NCBI RefSeq assembly: GCF_005239225.2
Contig: NC_133290.1
Location: 11,168,204 to 11,232,203 of the forward strand
Source: Populus alba
Lineage: Eukaryota; Streptophyta; Magnoliopsida; Malpighiales; Salicaceae
Reading direction: 5' to 3'
Length of the DNA: 64,000 nt
Part shown: piece by piece, positions 37,496 through 49,511 of the stretch
Position numbering within the stretch: the stretch's first letter is position 1
Layout: each line of letters starts with the position of its first letter
Notes under the pieces: model-generated
Database searches by the model: none
Seen by the model: only the letters and a program-made list of their open reading frames with translations
Told to the model about the DNA's origin: nothing
Program-made: the position numbers and the translations under genes

Positions 37496-38744
37496 AGACA
37501 TAATTTTAGTTAATCATACCCAAGCAAACTCTCAAAAATATCATTCTGGTTGAATGAAAAAACAAAATATAGGAAAACACTGAATATAAGGTAAATATGT
37601 AAGTGAATAATTCAAAATTTTACTTTCTTTTGTTAACCTTTTTCTGTTTTTGCCATTTTCTTTCTATCATTTTCATACATACATTCCTTACAAAGAAAAT
37701 CATATTACCATCAACCTATATTTAATTAGAAGTTTTAAACTCTAGATATTTTTTGGATATATATTTTTTTACAATGCCATTCATGGCGTTTCTCTTGTAA
37801 ACTTTGACTTCGAGCCTACGTGAGAGTTAAATATGCCTGATAGAATTATTTTTTTCTTTGATTGTTACTGGGTTGAATAGCCTTGGCCTGGAGGTCATTT
37901 TTTTTTAAAAAAAAAAAATAATCTTCAAGATTTTAATATTATCTCTAAATATAGATATCAAACTCAAAATGATTTTTTTTTTAAATATCCATAAGTTTGA
38001 GAGGGCATGTTGAGAAAACAAATCGAGATGGTATATTTTGAATTAAAATCCAATTAATATAATCACCAATTATGGTGGAAATCAAGTACCACGTTAAAAG
38101 AATTTAAAAAATTTAAGATTGTAATTTATTTTCTTATTTGTTTAGTTTTATATCTATATATACCTTTTAATTTATTAATTGTAATAATCTATCGTATCAA
38201 TAAAAAAAATCTTATTTTTATCATAATATTAGAGCCAACTATCCTCCTATACTGAAGTCCTCTAATAATGTCCAAAAAATATAAATATAACTATGTGAAT
38301 GCGGGAGGACTAGTTTTATTTTACATCATAACAAAAAAGACGATAAAAACGTATACATAATCAAAAGAACTAAATGTAAAATGTTAGCTATTGGATCAAA
38401 AGAAAATCCGAGGCCAAGAATTTTTGTACAATTACGAGTCTTTTTACACATGGAATTTTTAGGAAACAATAAAACAATTCCATGGGGTTGACCTGATAAT
38501 CACAGAGATTTGCTTCCATATTTGATTTTTTAGATTTGCTGTACCCGTCATTCTAAATACATTATATTATTACCAATAATGCACGCACTCAATATTTTTC
38601 TCTAATTAATTATTGGATCTTCTTGCCATATATTCCACTCATGGCTCTGTATATATATATCAACAAATTAAACTACAAGTCATATTAGTGCTCTTATTTT
38701 AAAAAAAAAAAAACAGAGTAAAGAAAAGGATACTAAAATCAAAT
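37496..38744. other. Upstream region of the defensin-like gene with a copia-type LTR fragment
   Basis: About 38009-38222 starts TGTTGAGAAAACAAATC and ends 'tttatcat', followed by a decayed initiator-Met-type primer site ('aatattagagcc'). A related fragment lies at 39343-39437, on the other side of the defensin-like gene. A TATA-like 'tgtatatatatatcaac' lies near 38648-38664, about 85-95 bases before the start codon. Confidence 0.45.
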
Positions 38745-39166
38745 ATGAAAGGTGTCTCTGTGATCTTCCTGCTTCTTCTGCTCATCTTTGCTGTGACTGC
38801 TGGTAATCCCAATTTCTCTACCGAACAGTTTCTTGCAACACATGAATGATCATCAAGGAATACTAATATTCCTTTTATTATATTTGTTGTTTCCTTAAAT
38901 TAGCTATATATTTTTTATTGATTAATCTTATGTTATTTTGATGAGTATTTAATTCAAGATTTGTGATTTCACGTGCCAAATTACGTTGTGTGTACGCAGG
39001 AAGCAAGCATATGATTGCGGATGCAAAGCTTTGTCAAAAAAGTTCAGACCCCACGAATGAGTGCATAGCTATGAATTGTGATTCCGATTGCAAAGAAATT
39101 TATGGAAGCAAGGCTAAAGGGGTCTGTAATGGTTTTCTTTTCTGCAATTGTTTTCTGCCTTGCTAG
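38745..39166 (+). CDS. Defensin-like secreted cysteine-rich peptide
   Basis: Exon 1 (38745-38802) encodes a 19-residue hydrophobic signal peptide beginning MKGVSVIF. A GT-AG intron in phase 1 (38803-38999) follows, then exon 2 (39000-39166). The product is 74 aa. The mature part has eight cysteines with the spacing of a plant CS-alpha-beta fold: CxxxC in the centre (CDSDC) and CxC near the end (CNC), with the last Cys at the C-terminus. The intron just after the signal peptide is the usual arrangement for plant defensin-like genes. It is expected to be secreted to the apoplast, with a role in defence or signalling that sequence alone cannot settle. The gene is too small and split to appear as one long frame. 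Confidence 0.85.
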
Positions 39167-39460
39167 TTTCTCCAATAGCCATCTATGATGCCCACGTTGC
39201 GTGGCAGTCTTGGCACATCAAGATATATTGTCAAAAAAAATAAAAAGTGTGACAAAAAAATAATAAATAAAAAGATTGTCTTATTTTTCATTATTAACCA
39301 AGTGTTAAAACATGTGATTTGATTAAGAAATAATGAAATTATTGAGAAAACAAATCAAAATTGTATATTTTTATATGAAATCCAATTAATACAATCATTA
39401 ATTATAAAAAGAAATAAAGTTTTATCATGGTATCATAGCCAACAATGCGCATATACTGAA
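39167..39460. other. 3' flank of the defensin-like gene with copia LTR fragment
   Basis: Contains 'attgagaaaacaaatc' to 'ttatcatggtatcatagcc' (39343-39440), a partial copia-type LTR end with a primer-site-like word. The nested retrotransposon region begins at 39461. Confidence 0.5.
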
Positions 39461-41192
39461 TGTTGTTGCCCAATTTTGACTTACATTTTTGATAAAATTT
39501 TCAAAAAATCCAAAAAATAGCAAAAAACAATGAAAATCCAAAAAAATATGTTTTTAATATATTTGTATCATTTTTAGCATTTTCATCATCGTCTCTAAAT
39601 AATTTAATTTTTCAAAGGTCTTTAGAATGCATTCAACTTTTAACGTGCTATTTTTAAAATCAATGATTTTTCTCATTCGATTCGATGTTGATAAGAAAAA
39701 TAAAAAAATAAAAAAATCAAATTTATATATGAAAAAAAAAGTTGAAGGAATAAGTTTGGGGACCTAGCAACATTTTTACCTATAAATAGGAGTTTCCAAC
39801 ACATTCATAAGGGAGGTGCAATTTTGAAAAAAAAAAAAAAAACACAAAAAAAAACATAAACCTAAACCTATCTCTAACTAAACAACTGCCCCCCCCCAGC
39901 TTTGATCCCTTTCAAACTAAGCCGCCGCACACTCTACCCTCCTTCTCCCCCGAATGCAACTACCTTTCACTGCCTCCACACTGTTCCCCCATCTTCTTCT
40001 CCTCTTTCAGCCAACAACATAGAGCCCCTCCCTTTTGATTTTCTTTTTCCTCAGCCGCTGGACACAAGCCTCCCTTCCACCCTTTCTTAGGCTCCCTATT
40101 TTTTTTGTGATTCCTCCTCTGCCCACCGCGGCCTTCACTCCCTCTGTCTTCTCCAAACGCAAACTTCCCTATTTCCCCCATAGACCAGCCAAGACAGACC
40201 CACGACCTCCCTCCTTGAGCTGGCTCATTCCCCTCCAATCAAAAGGGAGTAGCCCGCAGGCCCTCATCTTCGCAAGACACGAACCGCCCACCGACAGCTG
40301 CATAGACTGGACAGAAACCAAAAGCCTAGCAGCCGGCGACCCCCTTGGTCTTGCCACCACCTGAAACAGAGAAGAATGAGAAATAAGAAAAGAATAGATT
40401 TGTAGAGAGAAGTAGATCTAAAATGAAGAAGAAGAGAAAGAAAAACAGATCCGTGAACAAGAAACAAAAAACTAAAATCAACGGCTTGCCTTGTTTTTCG
40501 GTGTTTTGCAAGTCACCGCCAGTAAGGAAGGGAAGAGGGGAGGAAGTCATTCCAGATCCACCCTCCCCTAGTTTTGTTCTTGCGGCGGCACGTGAACCCA
40601 CGCCTCGCTAGTGGCGGTGGTGCATGAAGCAGATGCGTTGCCACTGTCTTGCAGCTCTAGAAGTCTGCCTCACACTATTCCGAATTGTATTGGGTTAGTT
40701 TGTAAGTTTCAAATTGTTTAATGTAATGTTTGTTTAGTTTTGAGTTTTTATAATTTGTATTTTGTAAATGTGGATGTAAAAAAAGAAAAAAAAAGTAAAA
40801 GTGAATGTGTGTGTTTGGATTTTTTATTTATTTATGGATGTTTTTTTATATGATAAAATTGCAAAGAATAAAAAAGAATTTAATATTTTGATTTGCTCAT
40901 GGTAAAGAATTATGAACTTACACATAAGTTGTATTTCTAATATTTGATGAAAAGATAAAATTTTTAAAACTTCTTTAACACATAAAAACACGAAGCAACT
41001 TACCTCAGGTAGGGTGTGCTAGGGGTGCTACTATCTTCCCTAACCACAACTAATCCGTAACCATGAATCTCTGACAAGATTGGTACATTCAGGTTTTCTA
41101 GTAACCCTCAATTAAATACTAGGTGGCGACTCCCAACGAATTAAGCAATAAGAAGAAAATTGCCAACAGACACCGCGCGGTGATGTGCTATA
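39461..41192 (+). repeat. 5' LTR of the outer element
   Basis: Starts TGTTGTTGCCCAATTTTG and ends GATGTGCTATA, where the expected terminal CA is mutated to TA. It aligns to the start of the 3' LTR at 63158 and, inverted, to 45623-47521. A TATA-like 'ctataaataggag' lies at 39780-39793. The CT-rich stretch 39900-40360 is transcribed leader, not coding. Confidence 0.82.
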
Positions 41193-41195
41193 GAA

Positions 41196-41213
41196 TGGTG
41201 ACTCCGCTGGGAA
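41196..41213 (+). other. Primer binding site of the outer element
   Basis: TGGTGACTCCGCTGGGAA, three bases after the LTR end. It resembles the TGGCGACTC.GCTGGGGA site of Tat/Ogre elements, which I recall as tRNA-Arg type. Confidence 0.65.
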
Positions 41214-43186
41214 GGTACTATTTCTAACACTATTAGACTAAGCTTTGTGTATTTGATGTATTTAAGTTTTTGCCTTTTGTTTTATTTTGTTAATGTTTTT
41301 TTCATGCATTGTATAAAATTGTCTCATGCATCACTTGTATTTATTTTTGAAAGCACACACAAGCTTCTAAGTTAGGTGGGGAATTAACGATCTACCCTTT
41401 GACTATTGGTCAGGGTTCAAATGCGTGAAACACCCAGCTCATATTTGAGTGCCTGCTTGGTAATGGTGGGTATACGTACCTTAACCATTTCTCGCAAAGC
41501 CCTTATACTGTCTTTACGAAGATTGTCACTGGGCAGATATGAGACCTTGTTGAGACCAGGTAGAAAACCTATCCATGTTTACATAATGAATAGAACCTGT
41601 CCTTAGGTTGTATGTGCTATCGTTATTTGCATCAAGGCAAACCCTTCTTGAAGCATCTTGAACTTAAGACTTGTGGGTGACATAATGGCCGTCACTCATA
41701 AAATTTTCATTGTAGAATTTGGATAAGAATCAAGATTCTTGGTTCATCATACAAGAGTTATGACTATATGCGAGCCCTCGAAAGACGAGTTCATCATATA
41801 GATTACATGTTTATACATTTTTCATACATGCATCGAGATGAAAAGTAGGTTCCCTCACCCAAGATCTACTATACTAGACTGAGAAAAGTTGGAAAATAAA
41901 AAATAGGGTTCAATAAAAGGGTCATTGTCTAAAGAAAATTAAGAGTATCAAATGTGAAGTAGCTAGACTCTTTGATCTGCTTGAATAAGTGTTGAACTTT
42001 AAGAGTCGATAGGGAATGTCTGCATAGCCTCTAGTGGAAGAACTGTCAGTCCATGTCCCACACAAGGGAAACATCATTAACTTTTCTCCTCAGCACTCCA
42101 CCAGTAGGGGCCATAAACATTGAAGTGGCACCACCTCTCCTTCGTTTCAGTCATGAACAACAACAGCGCCTTCAATCATCAATGAAAGACAATCTCTTTT
42201 CTGGTTCAACTGCACTGTTAGTTGTTCATCGCTTTCATGTTTTGTAATAGCACCCAATAGCTGCTAGCTTTTTGTGTCTGATCTTCTTTAATGTCACCAA
42301 ACTCCATTCCTATCCTACAACATAAGATGTTAATTTGAAAAAACATTTGAGAGTATACCTTGAACTTTAACATAACAAAGCTCTCTCTATAGAGATCTGT
42401 ATGTGGCTCTGCAAGTGGGGAATGCAAGAGTGGATGTAGTAGTTTCATACGCTACAAAACTTTCTCTCATCAGTAAAGAGCACCAAAACACTGTAGTAGG
42501 CAGAAGAGCCAAATCTAGTATGAAAAACATGAGTATACCTTGAGCATCAATGTAGTAGAGCTCTCTCTATAGAGATCTGTTTGTGGATCTGCTAGTGGGT
42601 AATCCAAGAAGGAATGAAGTAGTTTCAGATCATCTATAATTTTCTCCTACCAGTGTTAGCATTAAAATACAGAAGTAGAGAGAAGAGACATGCCTAAACT
42701 AAAAAACATGAAGAAAACTGAAACTTTAATATAGTAGAACTCCCTCTATTGGTGCTTGTTTGTTGCACCACTAGTGAGGAATCGAAGAGGAGACATAAGA
42801 TTTTCAGATTCATTAGTTTCTCTTCTAGTAGAGACAATGCATTATTCCATGCGTTGACAGTGGCAGTGCTGCGTGTTACCAAGATTATCTAGCTGTTAGG
42901 AGGTTCTAACAATCCTTAAACAACCATAACAACACTGGAAGATTGACATAATGCTGTTTTAAGGATTGCCGAAGGAATTGAGCAAGCTATGAAGATGGGA
43001 AAGATTGAAGGTTATACCATGGGTGCTAGAATAATGATGAGAGATGAATCAGAAGATGATCTTGAAGGTGAGAAACCTTAATTATTTTGCCTAGTTAGAA
43101 CTTGCTATACTACTAATCAAATGTCTTTGCCAAGATGGATATACCTTATCCACTCGAGTTTGTCTACCAGCATTTGTCAGACTCCA
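41214..43186 (+). mobile_element. Internal region of the outer element, left piece
   Basis: No long open frame. About 42230-42880 has three diverged copies of a unit of about 180 bases containing 'gctctctctatagagatctg' and 'tagtttca'. About 42955-43080 has weak gag-like coding on the plus strand. Confidence 0.55.
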
Positions 43187-43191
43187 CACTA

Positions 43192-44812
43192 TGTTGCGAT
43201 GTCGTGGTCGCACAAATTAAATACCCTAGCTTCAAACACAACACACAAGATAATATAGAGCAAGCAAGGGGTCGATCCCACGAGGAAGATTTAGTTCAGA
43301 TTTTTATGCTATATGTTATGCAATTTAGGGGGGTTGGATGTTATATAGGCTAAAGAAAAAAATAAAACAAAAAACTATCAAACAAAATTTAATAAGATCA
43401 GAAAATTATCAAGAGAACAAACCTTGGTCGCAATCACACATCCACCTATAGAAATCAGAACTGATCCTTGAAACGAAATTCCAGTTTATATTCTGAATTT
43501 TTATCTTTTCTTAACGTTGGTTAATTAACGGATCCGCCGTATAACTAACCCTAACCAACAAATAATCACAGTGTCCGCACTAATGATTTAATCCAATGGC
43601 AGCCTTAAGATCTAGATAAATTCATTATCTTAACAACTAAGTTATCTGCTTATGTTGCTTTGATCGAATGTTCTCCCTAAGATTAATAACGTAGATCCGC
43701 TACAATTATTAAAATCAGTTGCTTCACAAGTTCATATACCACAACTCCGGTTTTGATATCAAACTTAGCAATAAATTGTCTATAATAATAACTTAGAGTC
43801 CGCTCTAGCAATTAAAATAAACAATCATAGGAAAAATAAGCATAGGAGAACAAACATATTCATCATATAAACTGAAAAGAAAAGGTAGAATAGATCTCAC
43901 AGTTCTTGAAATCCGAAGGTTTCCGTGTCCTTGCAACCAAGAAAATGAGTTTAGCCTTGCATGTTTATTGAACAACTAATCAAAAAGATGGAAGAATGCA
44001 TGATTTAGGGTTTCTTAGAGTAGGGGGGCGTTTTTCTCCTCTTGGGTGGCTGCCCCCCTTCTCTTCTCTCATTCTTTTTATACGCTAGGAAACCCTAATC
44101 TCTATTTTACAAAATAGTCCTCCCTTAAGTAGACAATTTACATTTAAGTAGTTCAATAACTATTTTCCTAAAAAAGGAGAAATAACTTTGCATGAAATCT
44201 TCAAGCTTTGACTTAGAGGAGCTACATTGCTGAAATAAAAACTTGGATGTCGGTTTAGATGCTTCGGAACGTAATCTGGACTCGTTTCTTCACGAAACCT
44301 GTTTGCTGGCAGAATTCAGTTGTCATCTTTGAAAAATCATATATCCCTCATATGACATCTTTTTTGGCTGAAATTTGGAGCGTTTATAGAACTTTGAGTC
44401 AGGAATCCAAAACAATTGAGTTTGCATCAATTGGACTTTTGTAGCTCTAGATATTCAAGTCGGACTAACTGAAGGTCAACACTGGCAGATTGCGAGATTT
44501 GACTTTGAAAGCTGTGATTTCCATGCTATTCCTTATTTTATTGTCTTGCCTTATATTTCCAGAAAGGTATGGATGTTAGCTTTTTAATGCCACTGGAATC
44601 ACTTCATTTCGACCTTTAGAGCTCACGTTCTGCACAAAACATCGACTGAACATCAAATGTGCCAATTACCTTCAATTTACTCCTTTTTGCATCTTTCATC
44701 CAAAAGTGCCTTCAAAACATAAAACAAAGAATATCAAGGCATTTTATATATAAAACATAGGCAAAAAACTAGTTAAATGTGGGTGAAACTATCGAATAAT
44801 ATGGTTGCATCA
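43192..44812 (-). mobile_element. Solo LTR nested in the outer element
   Basis: The plus strand starts TGTTGCGATGTCG and ends GGTTGCATCA, flanked on both sides by CACTA (43187-43191 and 44813-44817), a perfect 5-base TSD. Minus orientation is inferred because the word 'ggggtcgatcccacgagga' near 43268 is the complement of the 'gtggttcgaccc' block near the 3' end of the Athila-like LTR at 57060. It has no internal region. Confidence 0.88.
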
Positions 44813-44817
44813 CACTA

Positions 44818-45617
44818 GTTGCCTCGACTCCGTTAAATCCTATACAACCACTGTTTCTAGGTTGTATAATCTAGACAAGAGATGTGAATATCATGGTGGG
44901 GTTTTGGGCTATTCATTTGAATAGTTACAAAATTTTCAAGAATCGAGACTGGATGATGGTGAGCAAAAAGCAAGTTGAGTTTGTGAAAGATGATGTCATC
45001 AACCATATTGTCACCAAAACATCCTCAGATTGACAAAAGATAAAAAATGCTTAGCAAAGCACAAATATTGCCAAAAAAAGCTGATATAAAAATAGTGTTG
45101 AATTGTCAATCATTTTTTTGTGGAGTTTTTCCTTTTTCCATTTTGTTTTGGGATCACATCTCATCCTTTAACAAAACATGTCTTGTTCTCTGTCTCTTTG
45201 TTGTTCTGAAGTCAGAATATGTTAAACATTTCATTTTTGACAAAATATTTTGATCAAACTCCAACATGCAAAGTTAAAGCTAATCAATCTTAAAGATTAA
45301 AAGTATTTTGATTGCAGAAATGACTCGATATTTGTTAAAATGGCTAGATAAATAATATGAGACGACCAAACAATTTTTGAACTCACATATGAAATTGAAC
45401 CACATACCTTGTAGCTAAATTTTAGCAGTATACATATTGACATGTAGTGGATTCAGTAGTTATGGACTCGCGAATCATGATTCTTACAAGTCCAAATCAT
45501 TACACTAGATGAAGTCAAAATTTATTGGTTCTAACCGACCTTGCTTGAAATGAGAAAAGACCATCTTTGATAACCCCTCACTTTTTAAAGATATTTATCC
45601 TTTGTAAAAACATTTTT
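44818..45617 (+). mobile_element. Internal region of the outer element, middle piece
   Basis: Continuous with 43186 when the solo LTR is removed. No clear coding; stops in all frames. Short phrases such as 'MVSKKQVEFVKDDVINHI' near 44955-45020 may be decayed element coding. Confidence 0.45.
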
Positions 45618-45622
45618 AACCT

Positions 45623-47521
45623 TGTCGCACGTCAAATCCGTGCGGCATCGGCTGGTAAGTTTTTTTTTTCGTTATGCATTTGCCTTGCTTTGATTGGTTC
45701 GTTGGAGTCGCCACCTAGTATTTAATTGAGGGCTACTAGAAAATCTGGATGTACTGGTCTTGTCAAAGATTCATGGGTAAGGGACTGGTTGTGGCTAGCG
45801 AAGGTATGAGCACCCCTAACGCACCCTACCTGAGGTAAGCTGCTTCGTGGCTTTGACGTGTTAAAGAAGTTTTAAAATTTTATCTTTTCATCGGATATTA
45901 GAAATATAACTTATGTATAAGTTAATAATTCTGGACCGTGAGCCAATCAAAATATTAAATTCTTCTTTATTCTTTGCAATTTTATCATAAATAAATAAAA
46001 ATCCGTAAAACATATACAAACACACACATACACTTTCACTATATTTCTTTCATTTCCTTTTCTTTTCTTTTTTCATTTTATTACATCAACATTACAAATA
46101 ATAAAAATTCAAAACTAAGCAAAAAAATTACATGAAACAATTTAAAATTTGCAAAATAGCCCCTAAAACTCCAAGAATTTATAGGGGAGTCCTTCTGGAC
46201 TGCAGCAACAATGGCGGCGCGTCAACACCTTATTTTTTCCTTCCCTTCTTCGCCCGTGTGAAGGTTAGCGTGACCTGCAACAACAAAAACGCAAACAATA
46301 GTTGATTTACTTTGTTTTTTTTTTTTTTTCCTTTTAGATGTGTTTCCTCGGGTTGGTTCTTTTCAATTTTAGATCTGTAATCGGTTCTTTCTCTTTCTGG
46401 TAGCTGCTCCTTTCTTCTTCAGATGACAGATCTGACGGAGGTGAGTCGCGGTGGATGCGGACGGATACGCTGGTGCTTGGAGGCTCTGGTGTGGATGGGA
46501 GGCTGTTGACCGGTCGGCGATGCTGGTTGAAGGAGATGAAGAGAGGTTGCTGGCTGCTGCTGTTCAGGTGCTGTTGGGGGAAGAAGGACTACTGTTGGCT
46601 GGAGAAGGAGACCGTGGGTCTGAGGCGATGGGGAACGGCCCTGCCTGTTCTTTGGTTAGTGGAGATGAGGCTGTTTTGTGGTGCTGCTTATGGTCGGTTA
46701 AAGGAGAGAGAGTTGGGTCTGTCGGCTGTGGGCAGAAGCTGCCGCTGCTAGAGGTCAGCTGAAGGAGAGAAGGCTGGGTTGGTCGAGAGAGGAGAGGGAC
46801 GACGCTTAGAAAGGGCTGATGGAGAGATTGGGAGAACAGAGCTTAAGGAAACGATTGGGGGAAGAGAGGCGAAACTGTTCTAGGGTTATGGGTCTGTGGG
46901 GGAAAAGTCGGAGACTGGTTTGTGGGGAAGACAGGGATGGCTAAGAGAGAGGGAAGAACCACTGAGAGAGCAGAGTCAGAGGGCCGCTGTGGTGAAGGTG
47001 GGGAAGGAGATGCAGATCGGGAAAAAACTGGGGGGAAAGGGCTTGAACGGTTGGTTTCAGAGAGAAAAATCAAAGCCGGGTGGGGGGCGGCTGTTTGGGT
47101 TAGATAGGTTTAGGGTTAGGTTTCTCTCTCTCTCTTTTTTTTTTGTATTTTTTTTTAAAATTGCCCCTGCTTTTGTATGTGTTGAAAACCAGTATTTATA
47201 GGCAACAATGTTGTTAGGTTTCCAAACTTGGTCCCTTAACTTCTTTCTTTTTGTAAATTTGATTTTTCTTAATTTTTTTGTATTTTTTGAAAATGAGCAA
47301 TATCAACGTTGAATCAATGATTTTAAAAAATGACGCGTGAAAAGTTGAACGCGTTCAAAAGACCTTTGAAAATTTAAATTCTTTTTAGACGACGCTGAAA
47401 ATGCAAAAAATGATGCAAATATATTAAAAACGTAAACTTTTTTTATTTTCGATGTTTTTTTGCTATTTTTGGATTTTTCTTAAAATTTATCAAAACATGG
47501 GTCAAAAATTGGGTAGCAACA
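45623..47521 (-). repeat. 3' LTR of the minus-strand element
   Basis: On the minus strand it runs TGTTGCTACCCAATTTTTG to GACGTGCGACA. It is inverted relative to 39461-41192. The GC-richer part at 46190-47110 gives long plus-strand frames (for example 46451-46762) that are antisense to the LTR leader and not supported as genes. Confidence 0.82.
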
Positions 47522-47540
47522 GATGCTCCTCTTTACAATG

Positions 47541-49302
47541 TGATTAGTACTTAAAAGTGCATGTTTATCAAGGTTTTATATCATCATTTTGCACTTGAAG
47601 TATCAATAACTCCTTAACTAAAGCATGTTTTATAATAACAAGTTTGATATTATAAGATACCTTAATTTATGGTAAATGCTCATTTTAAATGCAGGACTAT
47701 CACATAAATAAAAGGATTGATTGATGAGTTTAAGTATTGAAAGTTAAAGACAAAGAGATGGCCAAACTTAGAAAAGAGATGTCGGTGCAGTCCAAACCGG
47801 AACATTGCTCGGTAATTGGATCATATCTGGAGCTCTAGATATCTGATTTAGGTTCATTTTATATGGATGGAAAGGTAAGACAAAGGCCTACAACTTTCAT
47901 GTGGAGCCCAAGATTTAAAAAGGTCATTTTGAAGTCCAAATTGAAGGAACAACGAAGAAGTCCGAAGCTGTCCTGCAGCCCAAACACTATTTAGTGTTCA
48001 GCCCATATCTTGAGTTATAGAAGTCCAAATGACCTCATCTTTTTTTTGTTGGAAAGCTGAGACAATTTCCTAGAACATTCTTGAGAATTCTGGGCAATTT
48101 ATGATGTTAGCAATGACGTCTTGTTCAGACAAGAAGATAAGGATTGTCACCAAGTCAAGATGTGGCCACCCACTCATCAATTAGTCAACAAATCAATAGT
48201 TCCAAATTTTGACCTATAAAAGGAGGAACTTACCATGTATTGAGGCATCTTGGTTTCCAGATCAAGATCATGCTCTTGCTTTCTCTCTTTGTATTGCTTA
48301 TGTTTTGCTTTCATTAATATCAAGTTTATGCACTTCATTTCATTTCCTTTATTTAGTTAACTTCTTTCTCATTTATGTTCTTGTCTTGTTCATTTATATT
48401 TCTATCTTTCATTATGTCTAGCTAAGCTAATTATGTCAAGGTGAAAAGGGTACACTAATGGTGTAAGAATAAGTATAATATAAACTTAACATGAACCTTA
48501 ATGTTGGATACTAACATGTTTTATATTTGTTATCTTGTTCACTTTTAATACTTTGCTTGTTAAATGGTTAATCTAGATTTATGTTGTATAACACTTGGTA
48601 CAAAAAATACTTGGTACTTTCATAGCCCATACTGTATGGTATAATCGACACCTGAGCTATGAAAGGGACTTGATTTGTTGTTAACATAAGTTATAATCAT
48701 GAATGCCTGCCAATATTTACAAGTATTAGCTTTATTCGAATAAGATAACTAATGTAATCATGTTAACAATTTATAATCTGATTGGAACCACCTTTATGTG
48801 TGGTTTCCAATTGAGTAATAAGAGTTTATATTATACTTGTTTGAAGTACCATTAGTGGATCCTCTAACCTTGACATTCGTTTTTATCATTGTTTAATCCT
48901 TACATTAATCTTCCAACTCAAAGTTCTCATTAATTTCTTCATCTTCATCTTCTTCTATTACTACTACTACTACTATTATTATTTTTATTATTATTATTGT
49001 TGTTGTTGTTATTTACATTCTGTAATGTATCCCTTTGATCTTTTCATAAACTCAGTATATAGGCTGGAAACCTGTGACCCGATCTTTTGGATCATTCTTA
49101 GGTGTAACAACGCCACGTACTGAGTATGATATTATTATTATTATTGTTATTGTTATTGTTATTGTTGTTGTTGTTGTTGTTGTCTTGTTATTTATAATTT
49201 ATACAATTAACCTCTTTGTGGTTTGACCCCGGTCTTGCCGAGTTATTTATTACTTCGACACTCCTGCACTTGGGAAAAGACATCAAGCTTTTGGTCGTGT
49301 CA
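47541..49302 (+). repeat. 5' LTR of the Athila-like element
   Basis: 1762 bases. TATAAAAGG at 48215-48223 is a good promoter TATA, with its twin at 56071 in the 3' LTR. ATT/GTT trinucleotide runs near 48956-49015 and 49129-49182 differ in length between the LTRs. A 'gtggtttgaccc' block lies near the end. Confidence 0.92.
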
Positions 49303-49308
49303 AGTTTT

Positions 49309-49326
49309 TGGCGCCGTTTCCGGGGA
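49309..49326 (+). other. Primer binding site, tRNA-Asp type
   Basis: TGGCGCCGTTTCCGGGGA begins seven bases after the 5' LTR. The usual Athila-type site is TGGCGCCGTTGCCGGGGA, so there is one mismatch. Confidence 0.85.
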
Positions 49327-49511
49327 GGTAAATTCTTGTATAAAGTTTTTCACTTTTCATTTTATCTATTTTTTTTTCTTTTGTTTTCTTTTGTTTCTTT
49401 TTCTTCTATTTTCTTTTCTTGCTTTTATTCTTTTCTTACACATGCATGAGAGTTTGGTCACGTACATTAAGTGGTCGACTTTGTAGGGTATCCTCATCAT
49501 TTTCAGAAAAT

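Noticed and set aside
39902..40611. Overlapping frames on both strands rich in Pro, Ser and Arg
   Set aside because: CT-rich LTR leader of the outer element; the second LTR copy at 63600 does not keep the same frames.
44259..44444. 61-codon plus-strand frame
   Set aside because: Lies antisense within a solo LTR delimited by CACTA duplications.
46451..47201. Plus-strand frames of about 100 codons in GC-richer DNA
   Set aside because: They are antisense to the leader of the minus-strand element's LTR and recur in the truncated LTR at 58951-59667 with disrupted frames.
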